6,390 nt of DNA from Oscillospiraceae bacterium (GTDB lineage Bacteria; Bacillota; Clostridia; Oscillospirales; CAG-272). Each line of letters begins with the position of its first letter. Position 1 is the stretch's first letter. The stretch covers positions 1 through 6,390 of the forward strand of contig SVRB01000078.1 in the NCBI GenBank assembly GCA_015065045.1. The letters run 5' to 3'. A program made the translations under genes and the position numbers. The notes under the pieces are model-generated. The model was not told the DNA's origin. It did not search any database and was given only the letters and a program-made list of their open reading frames with translations. This document shows positions 1 through 5,233 of this stretch, piece by piece.

Positions 1-1185
1 AACCGTGACTGGCATAATAATCCCGATACGGAAAAAGAAAATATAAAGAAGCTTCGCGATATAACCTACGAAGAAGCCGAAGAACAGATGAAGAAGGGTA
101 ATCCCTTTGTACTTCGTATTCTTTCCGACGGCGACCCCGATAAGAAGACTCCGTTTGCCGATCTTATAAAGGGTAAGCTCGAAGTTCCCGAAAACGACGA
201 GGACTTTGTTCTCCTTAAGAGTGACGGTATTCCGACTTATCACTTTGCTCACGCTGTTGACGATCACCTTATGGGAACGACACACGTTATCAGAGGTGAA
301 GAGTGGTTGCCGAGCTTGGCAAAGCATATTCAGCTTTTCAGATATCTTAATTTTAAGACTCCGAAATATATGCACATAGCTCAGCTTATGAAGATGGAAG
401 GCAACTCAAAGAAGAAGCTTTCAAAGAGAGATAACGGCGCTGCAGTTTCCGATTACAGAGAAAACGGCTATCCGCCCGTAAGTGTAAACGAATACGTAAT
501 GACTCTTCTTAACTCAAACTTTGAAGAATGGCGTATGGCAAACCCCGAGAAAGCTTATACAGAATTCCCCTTCTCGATAAAGAAGATGAGTACGTCAGGT
601 GCTTTGTTTGACTTCGATAAGCTTAACGACGTAAGTAAGAACGCTATTTCAAGAATGACAGCCGATGAAGTTTACGCAGGCGTATTTGAATGGGCAAGTG
701 AATACGATAAGGATTTCGCGGAATTGCTTTCAAGTGATGCTGAATATGCAAAGAGAATTCTTGCGATCGGACGTTCGGGCAAGAAGCCGAGAAAGGATTT
801 TGCTGTATGGAAGGACGTTAAGCCCTATATGTCATACTTCTACGACGGCTTGTTTGAAAAAGAGGCTGAAATCGACGAAAAGTTTGACAAAGCAGACGTT
901 AAGGCAGTATTTGAAAAGTTTGCTGAGGTATACGACGAAAACGATGATAACAACGCTTGGTTTGAAAAGATAAAGAATATAAGCGAAAGCCTCGGATACA
1001 CTTCCGATATGAAGGCTTATAAGCAGAATCCCGACGGATTTAAGGGTAACGTTGGAGACGTCAGCGGATTTATAAGAATTGCAATTACGGGCAGAGTAAA
1101 TTCTCCCGACCTTCACGAAATAATGAGAATACTTGGAAAAGAAAGAGTACTCGACCGTTTGAATAAAGCGGCAGAAGCGCTTTGA
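1..1185 (+). CDS. gltX: Glutamate--tRNA ligase (GluRS), 5'-truncated by window edge
   Basis: Charges tRNA with glutamate in the cytoplasm; class I aminoacyl-tRNA synthetase. The frame is open from base 1 to the TGA at 1183-1185, giving 394 residues with no start in view; the ATG at 88 is internal, because upstream codons continue the family sequence (NRDWHNNPDTEKEN...). Visible family marks are LLKSDGIPTYHFAHAVDDH, then THVIRGEEWLPS, then the KLSKR form of the KMSKS loop at about 415-429, followed by the helical anticodon-binding region with SGALFDFDKLND. From memory of clostridial homologues of about 550 residues, roughly 150 N-terminal residues with the HIGH motif lie outside the window. 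The gene ends 10 bp before glnS, so the two are probably cotranscribed. Because a GlnRS is encoded next door, this GluRS may be of the discriminating type, but the sequence alone does not show that. Confidence 0.95.
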   Translation, partial: NRDWHNNPDTEKENIKKLRDITYEEAEEQMKKGNPFVLRILSDGDPDKKTPFADLIKGKLEVPENDEDFVLLKSDGIPTYHFAHAVDDHLMGTTHVIRGEEWLPSLAKHIQLFRYLNFKTPKYMHIAQLMKMEGNSKKKLSKRDNGAAVSDYRENGYPPVSVNEYVMTLLNSNFEEWRMANPEKAYTEFPFSIKKMSTSGALFDFDKLNDVSKNAISRMTADEVYAGVFEWASEYDKDFAELLSSDAEYAKRILAIGRSGKKPRKDFAVWKDVKPYMSYFYDGLFEKEAEIDEKFDKADVKAVFEKFAEVYDENDDNNAWFEKIKNISESLGYTSDMKAYKQNPDGFKGNVGDVSGFIRIAITGRVNSPDLHEIMRILGKERVLDRLNKAAEAL

Positions 1186-1188
1186 GGA
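1184..1188 (+). promoter_or_regulatory. glnS ribosome binding site overlapping the gltX stop codon
   Basis: GAGGA at 1184-1188 uses the last two bases of the gltX TGA and lies 7 nt before the ATG at 1196. This suggests translational coupling of glnS to gltX and supports ATG 1196 as the start. Confidence 0.7.
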
Positions 1189-1195
1189 ACATAAT

Positions 1196-2854
1196 ATGGA
1201 AGAAATTACAAATGGTAACTTTATTGAGGAAATAATTGAAAACGATCTGAGCGAGGGTGTTTATACCCACGTTCATACACGTTTTCCGCCCGAGCCTAAC
1301 GGATATTTGCACATCGGAAGCGCAAAGGCTATATGGATAAACAATTCTGCGGCAAAAAAATTCGGCGGAAAGTTTAATCTTCGTTATGATGACACTAACC
1401 CTGCAAAAGAAGATAACGAATACGTTGTGTCAATACTTGAAGACTTGAAATGGCTCGGAGCAGACCCCACAGGCGGAATTTTCTACGGCTCTGACTATTT
1501 TGACAAGTGCTACGAATTTGCAGTAAAGCTTATAAAAGAGGGCAAGGCGTACGTTTGCGACCTTACTGCAGACGAAATGCGTGAATACAGAGGAACTCTG
1601 ACCACACCCGGAAAGGACAGCCCTTACCGCAACAGAACTCCCGAGGAAAACCTTGATTTGTTCGAAAGAATGAAGAACGGTGAATTTGCTGACGGAACAA
1701 GAACCTTGCGCGCAAAGATCGATATGGCGTCTCCCAATATGAATATGAGAGACCCCGCTATATACCGTATCGTTCATACAAGCCATCACAGACAGGGCGA
1801 TAAATGGTGCATTTACCCCTTGTATGACTATGCCCATCCTATTCAGGACGCATTGGAAGGCATAACACATTCACTTTGTTCGATCGAGTTTGAAAACCAC
1901 AGACCCCTTTATGAGTGGGTTATTGATAATATCGGCTTTGAACAGAAGCCCAAGCAGAGAGAGTTTGCAAGACTTAACGTAACTTATACAGTTATGAGTA
2001 AGAGATATTTAAGAAAACTCGTTGAAACAGGTCTTGTAGACGGTTGGGATGACCCCCGAATGCCCACTATCTGCGGTCTCAGAAGAAGAGGCTTTTCTCC
2101 CTCGTCTATTCTTGAATTTGTAAAGAGAGCAGGGGTTGCAAAGGCTTACAGCCTTGTTGATATCGAGCTTCTTGAGTATTGCTTAAGAGAAGAGCTCAAT
2201 ATGTCAGCGCAGAGAAGAATTTGCGTTACAGAGCCCGTTAAGGTAGTAATTACAAACTACCCCGAGGATAAGGTTGAATATTTTGACCTTCCGAATAACC
2301 CCAACGATGAAAACGCAGGAACAAGAAAAGTGCCCTTTACAAGAGAGCTTTATATAGAAAAGAGCGACTTTGCAGAGGTTCCGCCTCCGAAATTCTTCCG
2401 TATGAAGCCTGACGGTGAGGTCAGACTTATGGGCGGTTATATCGTAAAATGTAACGAAATAATCAAGGATGAAAACGGAGAAATCGTTGAAATCAGATGT
2501 ACAGCAGACCTTGAAACAGGAAACGGCAATCCCGTTGACGGAAGAAAGATAAAGGGAACTATCCATTGGGTTTCCGCAAAATATGCTTTCGATACAGAGA
2601 TCATGCTTTACGACAGATTGTTTACCGAGGCTGATATGAATAATATGCCCGAGGATAAGACTTACGACGACTATCTCAATCCCGATTCAGTTAAGAAGCT
2701 TACAGGCTGTAAGGCAGAAATGTCGCTTAAGGATGCAAAAGAGGGCGATAAGTTCCAGTTTGTACGTATGGGATATTATACTCTCGATTCAAAGCACGAG
2801 AATACTTTTAACAGAATAGTATCCTTGAAAGACAGCTACAAGGTAAAGAACTAA
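1196..2854 (+). CDS. glnS: Glutamine--tRNA ligase (GlnRS)
   Basis: Charges tRNA-Gln directly with glutamine in the cytoplasm. Full length at 552 residues, matching the roughly 550 residues of E. coli GlnRS. The class I HIGH motif sits in PPEPNGYLHIGSAKA (residues 31-45, HIGS variant), with NLRYDDTNP after it. The second signature is VMSKR (about 266-270), followed by the GlnRS-typical GWDDPRMPT and GLRRRGF (about 283-300). The C-terminal half (about 340-552) matches the two beta-barrel anticodon-binding domains, with LNPDSVKKLTGCKAE near 495-509 and a terminal FNRIVSLKDSY. The start follows a GAGGA site and gives the expected N-terminus. Most Firmicutes make Gln-tRNA by amidating Glu-tRNA with GatCAB; a GlnRS of this kind is thought to have spread in bacteria by transfer. 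It lies between gltX and metY in one apparent transcription unit. The reading frame is intact with no odd residues. Confidence 0.97.
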   Translation: MEEITNGNFIEEIIENDLSEGVYTHVHTRFPPEPNGYLHIGSAKAIWINNSAAKKFGGKFNLRYDDTNPAKEDNEYVVSILEDLKWLGADPTGGIFYGSDYFDKCYEFAVKLIKEGKAYVCDLTADEMREYRGTLTTPGKDSPYRNRTPEENLDLFERMKNGEFADGTRTLRAKIDMASPNMNMRDPAIYRIVHTSHHRQGDKWCIYPLYDYAHPIQDALEGITHSLCSIEFENHRPLYEWVIDNIGFEQKPKQREFARLNVTYTVMSKRYLRKLVETGLVDGWDDPRMPTICGLRRRGFSPSSILEFVKRAGVAKAYSLVDIELLEYCLREELNMSAQRRICVTEPVKVVITNYPEDKVEYFDLPNNPNDENAGTRKVPFTRELYIEKSDFAEVPPPKFFRMKPDGEVRLMGGYIVKCNEIIKDENGEIVEIRCTADLETGNGNPVDGRKIKGTIHWVSAKYAFDTEIMLYDRLFTEADMNNMPEDKTYDDYLNPDSVKKLTGCKAEMSLKDAKEGDKFQFVRMGYYTLDSKHENTFNRIVSLKDSYKVKN

Positions 2855-2879
2855 AGAAAAAATAAAGGAGATTACTTGT

Positions 2880-4160
2880 ATGAAAGATTACAGATTTGAT
2901 ACAAAATGCGTTCAGGGTGTATACGAGCCCAAGAACGGTGAACCTAGAGTTATTCCGATAATTCAGAGCACAACTTATAAATATGAATCAAGTGAACAGA
3001 TGGGTAAGCTTTTTGACCTTGAGGAAACAGGCTATTTCTATACTCGTCTTGCAAACCCGACCTGCGACTATACAGCGGCAAAGATAGCAGAGCTTGAAGG
3101 CGGTGTGGGTGCAGTTTTAACAGCATCAGGACAGGCAGCTTCGTTCTATTCTGTATTCAATATCTGCCGTGCGGGTGACCACCTTATCAGCGCGGCGGCA
3201 ATATACGGCGGAACCTTCAATTTGTTTGACGTAACACTTCGTCAGATGGGAATTGACGTTACTTTCGTATCTCCCGAAGCAACAGAAGAAGAGCTTATGG
3301 CGGCATTTAAGCCTAATACTAAGGCTGTTTTTGCAGAAAGCTTGTCAAACCCCTCACTCGTTGTACTCGATATAGAAAAGTTTGCAAAATGCGCTCACGC
3401 AAACGGTGTTCCGCTTATTATAGACAATACGTTCCCGACACCCGTAAACTGCCGTCCCTTTGAACACGGTGCCGATATTGTTGTTCATTCTACAACAAAG
3501 TATCTTGACGGACACGCAGTTGCTCTCGGCGGTGTTGTAGTTGACAGCGGTAAATTTGACTGGATGGCAAATGCGGAAAAATTCCCCGGTCTTACACAGC
3601 CCGATGAATCATATCACGGTATGGTTTACGCAAAAGACTGCGGAAATGCTGCTTATATAACAAAGATCACAACACACCTTATGAGAGACTTGGGTTCAAT
3701 GCAGTCACCTAACAATGCGTTCTTACTTAACCTCGGTCTTGAAACCGTATTTTTGCGCGTAAGACGTCATTGCGAAAATGCGCTTGCTGTTGCGAAGTAT
3801 CTTGAAAAACACGATAAGATTACATGGATAAACTACCCCGGACTCGAAAGCTCAAAATACTATGACTTGGCTCAGAAGTATATGAAGAGTGGTACTTGCG
3901 GTGTAATTTCGTTCGGTATTAAGGGCGGAAGAGAAGCGGCAACAAAGTTTATGGATAGCTTGAAGCTTGCGGCTATAGTTACTCACGTTGCAGATGCAAG
4001 AACTTGCGTTCTTCATCCTGCAAGTACAACTCACCGTCAGCTTTCCGATAAACAGCTCGAGGAAGCAGGAGTAGGCTCAGACCTTATCAGATTCTCTGTA
4101 GGTATCGAAGATGCCGCAGACATAATCGCAGACCTCGAACAAGCATTGGCTCAGGCATAA
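2880..4160 (+). CDS. metY: O-acetylhomoserine sulfhydrylase (aminocarboxypropyltransferase), PLP-dependent
   Basis: Cys/Met-metabolism PLP enzyme, fold type I, cytoplasmic; the family condenses O-acetylhomoserine with sulfide to give homocysteine, feeding methionine synthesis. Length is 426 residues, normal for MetY and longer than the roughly 380-400 of MetB/MetC relatives. Seen: YTRLANPT (55-62, phosphate-binding region of the neighbouring subunit), ASGQAA (82-87), IDNTF with Asp182 expected to bind the PLP ring nitrogen, HSTTKYLDGH with Lys207 as the Schiff-base lysine, the MetY-type insertion with PDESYHG (241-247) and LRDLGSMQSPNNAFL, then LHPASTTHRQL and LIRFSVGIE with Arg404 expected to bind substrate carboxylate. 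Start chosen from AAAGGAG at 2864-2870, 9 nt upstream. It begins 25 bp after glnS with no visible promoter and is followed by a strong terminator, so it is probably the last gene of the unit. Cystathionine gamma-synthase or lyase is less likely given the insertion. Confidence 0.93.
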   Translation: MKDYRFDTKCVQGVYEPKNGEPRVIPIIQSTTYKYESSEQMGKLFDLEETGYFYTRLANPTCDYTAAKIAELEGGVGAVLTASGQAASFYSVFNICRAGDHLISAAAIYGGTFNLFDVTLRQMGIDVTFVSPEATEEELMAAFKPNTKAVFAESLSNPSLVVLDIEKFAKCAHANGVPLIIDNTFPTPVNCRPFEHGADIVVHSTTKYLDGHAVALGGVVVDSGKFDWMANAEKFPGLTQPDESYHGMVYAKDCGNAAYITKITTHLMRDLGSMQSPNNAFLLNLGLETVFLRVRRHCENALAVAKYLEKHDKITWINYPGLESSKYYDLAQKYMKSGTCGVISFGIKGGREAATKFMDSLKLAAIVTHVADARTCVLHPASTTHRQLSDKQLEEAGVGSDLIRFSVGIEDAADIIADLEQALAQA

Positions 4161-4174
4161 ATAAAAGATAATAT

Positions 4175-4209
4175 AAAAAGGTCTTACCATATTCGGTAAG
4201 ACCTTTTTT
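4175..4209 (+). terminator. Rho-independent terminator after metY
   Basis: GGTCTTACC (4180-4188) pairs perfectly with GGTAAGACC (4195-4203) around the 6-nt loop ATATTC. AAAAA at 4175-4179 extends the stem against the run of six T at 4204-4209. The symmetric A/T flanks would let it also act on minus-strand transcripts. It lies 14 bp after the metY stop codon and closes the gltX-glnS-metY unit. Confidence 0.93.
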
Positions 4210-4218
4210 GCGTATAGA

Positions 4219-4281
4219 CCAACTCATCCCTCGCCGCCGCTTCGCTACCTCGTCAGATGGAGCTAAAGGAGTTAGTTTTTT
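4219..4281. repeat. Decayed hairpin-bearing intergenic element, related in its head to the 84-nt repeats
   Basis: AACTCATCC at 4221-4229 matches the head of the two 84-nt elements that follow (AACTCATCCGTC, here with C in place of G), but the rest differs. After a GC-rich patch, GCTACCTC (4244-4251) faces GATGGAGC (4256-4263) with 6 of 8 pairs around the loop GTCA. AACTC (4221-4225) can pair with GAGTT (4269-4273). A run of six T follows at 4276-4281. The architecture (shared head, GC segment, palindromic tail) suggests a degenerate or mosaic relative of the same repeat family; the relationship rests on one short match and on layout. Confidence 0.45.
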
Positions 4282-4290
4282 ATCAGACAA

Positions 4291-4374
4291 ACGAACTCAT
4301 CCGTCGTGCCGCATTATGTAATAATGCAAAATTAAACATATTGGCGGCACGCCACCTTCTCTCACCAGAGAAGG
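4291..4374 (+). repeat. 84-nt structured repeat, copy 1
   Basis: Aligns without gaps to the reverse complement of 4462-4545, 63 of 84 positions identical by hand count. Parts in order: head ACGAACTCATCCGTC (4291-4305, identical in both copies); stem arm GTGCCGC (4306-4312); 31-nt AT-rich loop; stem arm GCGGCAC (4344-4350); then a 24-nt block identical in both copies (4351-4374) containing the perfect hairpin CCTTCTCT / AGAGAAGG around CACC (arms 4355-4362 and 4367-4374). C4305-G4351 extends the main stem to 8 bp. It lies between the metY terminator and the sigma promoter and does not encode protein. Confidence 0.85.
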
Positions 4375-4461
4375 TTCAAAATCTGTGCGTTCTTTTCGTG
4401 AATATTTAATTTTATTGTATGATGTGTTTTATGAAACAAATGGCAAAGGTTACACTCTGCG
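4375..4461. other. AT-rich spacer between the inverted repeats, no gene seen
   Basis: These 87 bp separate the two 84-nt copies. A short open frame starts here (ATG 4419), runs through copy 2 and stops at 4532 (37 codons); it has no ribosome binding site and is dictated by the repeat, so I do not call it a gene. No promoter or second repeat pair stands out. Confidence 0.5.
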
Positions 4462-4545
4462 CCTTCTCTGGTGAGAGAAGGTGGCACACCGCACACAGAT
4501 ATTGTTTTATATTAAAATCAAATGCGGTGTGACGGATGAGTTCGT
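4462..4545 (-). repeat. 84-nt structured repeat, copy 2 (inverted)
   Basis: Read on the minus strand, this copy has the same parts as copy 1 at the same spacing: head identical over 15 nt (4531-4545), stem arms CACACCGCA and TGCGGTGTG (4485-4493 pairing with 4523-4531 on either strand, 9 bp), a loop of 31 nt between the shared CCGC/GCGG cores, and the identical 24-nt tail (4462-4485) with the CCTTCTCT / AGAGAAGG hairpin. Relative to copy 1, GTG in the first arm becomes ACA and CAC in the second becomes TGT, so all three pairs are kept. The loop is only about half identical (16 of 31). The copies face each other tail to tail and could form a large cruciform or long RNA hairpin. Confidence 0.85.
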
Positions 4546-4601
4546 CTATTACACATAAACTTAAATTTAATACAATAAAAGGAAAATATTTGAAAAATAC
4601 C

Positions 4602-4630
4602 GTGAGTTTTTCAGTTTTGTATCGTATAAT
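4602..4630 (+). promoter_or_regulatory. Putative promoter of the sigma/membrane-protein operon
   Basis: A perfect -10 box TATAAT lies at 4625-4630, preceded by CG to give CGTATAAT, a form often seen at ECF sigma promoters. No good TTGACA box lies 16-18 bp upstream (GTGAGT or TGAGTT at 4602-4608 at best), which fits an atypical, possibly self-activated ECF promoter better than a housekeeping one. A start point near 4637 would give a leader of about 39 nt before ATG 4676. An inverted repeat, TGAAAAA (4591-4597) and TTTTTCA (4607-4613), covers the -35 region. Autoregulation is inferred from the family. Confidence 0.55.
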
Positions 4631-4658
4631 AGGTGAACAGATCAGAAAATGACTTTAG

Positions 4659-4667
4659 AAAGGGGAG
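4659..4667 (+). promoter_or_regulatory. Ribosome binding site deciding the sigma factor start
   Basis: AAAGGGGAG at 4659-4667 sits 8 nt before ATG 4676. The alternative in-frame ATG at 4649 lies upstream of this site and only about 12 nt after the expected transcription start, so 4676 is preferred. Confidence 0.75.
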
Positions 4668-4675
4668 TGGACAGT

Positions 4676-5233
4676 ATGGATAACGGTGCAAGTAGCTACC
4701 GCCGTTTTCTTGAGGGAGATGACAGCAGCTTTGTTGAGATAATAAGAGATTACAAAGACGGCTTGATCTTATACCTGAATGGGATCACGTGCAATATACA
4801 TACAGCGGAGGAAGCCGCCGAGGAAACGTTCTATAAGCTTGTTGTAAAGAAACCGAAATACACGCCGAAGGCATCATTTAAGACTTGGCTTTACACAATC
4901 GGAAGAAATACAGCTTTAGATTATATGAGAAAAAACTCAAAAAAGAATGACGTTTCCTTATATGAATGTAGTTCCTTTCTAAAGGATGAGGTTGATCTTG
5001 AAAGGTCCTATATAAAGGAAGAAAGAAAAATAATTTTACACAGGGCTTTAAACAAACTAAAGACTGAACACCGTCAGGTGCTATGGTTATTGTATTTTGA
5101 AAATTTCACATCAAAGGAATGCGCCGGAATTATGGCAAAGAGCGCTCATTCAATAGAGGCTATTGCATACAGGGCAAAGATGGCGCTAAAAAAACAATTA
5201 GAAAGTGAGGATTTTGTTTATGAAGAGCTATGA
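4676..5233 (+). CDS. ECF-type RNA polymerase sigma factor (sigma-70 family)
   Basis: Cytoplasmic sigma subunit directing RNA polymerase to a small promoter set. With the start at 4676 it has 185 residues, typical for ECF factors, which keep only regions 2 and 4. Region 2 spans roughly residues 14-87: FVEIIRDYKDGLILYLNGIT, then AEEAAEETFYKLV, then FKTWLYTIGRNTALDYMRKN, which is the region 2.3/2.4 signature for -10 recognition and melting. A charged linker follows (KDEVDLERSYIKEER). Region 4 is roughly 120-177: LHRALNKLKTEHRQVLWLLY, FENFTSKECAGIM, then AIAYRAKMALKKQL, a helix-turn-helix for the -35 element. The frame extends up to ATG 4649 but the ribosome binding site favours 4676. Its last 14 bp overlap the next gene, so the two are probably translationally coupled. 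Target genes and ECF subgroup cannot be told from the window. Confidence 0.92.
   Translation: MDNGASSYRRFLEGDDSSFVEIIRDYKDGLILYLNGITCNIHTAEEAAEETFYKLVVKKPKYTPKASFKTWLYTIGRNTALDYMRKNSKKNDVSLYECSSFLKDEVDLERSYIKEERKIILHRALNKLKTEHRQVLWLLYFENFTSKECAGIMAKSAHSIEAIAYRAKMALKKQLESEDFVYEEL
5207..5211 (+). promoter_or_regulatory. Ribosome binding site of the membrane protein gene, inside the sigma gene
   Basis: GAGGA at 5207-5211 lies 8 nt before ATG 5220 and within the sigma coding sequence. It favours ATG 5220 over the in-frame GTG at 5205, which would overlap the site itself. Confidence 0.7.

Noticed and set aside
1430..1870. 146-codon minus-strand frame inside glnS
   Set aside because: It is antisense to a conserved full-length synthetase and shows no family features; it is a by-product of the glnS codon pattern.
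4087..4290. 67-codon minus-strand frame across the metY end and the intergenic region
   Set aside because: It overlaps the metY 3' end and the terminator, and its N-terminal part is simply translation of the decayed repeat element; no ribosome binding site or family resemblance.
4419..4532. 37-codon plus-strand frame starting at ATG 4419
   Set aside because: It runs through repeat copy 2, has no ribosome binding site, and its sequence is set by the hairpins rather than by coding constraint.
4291..4545. CRISPR array
   Set aside because: There are only two full copies, in opposite orientation, with a single spacer and internal drift; CRISPR repeats are direct, near identical and regularly spaced.
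4291..4545. Insertion sequence with terminal inverted repeats
   Set aside because: The spacer between the 84-nt copies is only 87 bp and codes for no transposase; no convincing target-site duplication was found, so at most it is a non-autonomous element.
4590..4630. TTGAAA at 4590-4595 as the -35 box for TATAAT at 4625-4630
   Set aside because: The spacing is 29 bp, far outside the 16-18 bp range.
4649..4675. Earlier ATG start for the sigma factor
   Set aside because: It would add nine residues encoded across the strong AAAGGGGAG site and leave almost no leader after the predicted transcription start; ATG 4676 fits better.
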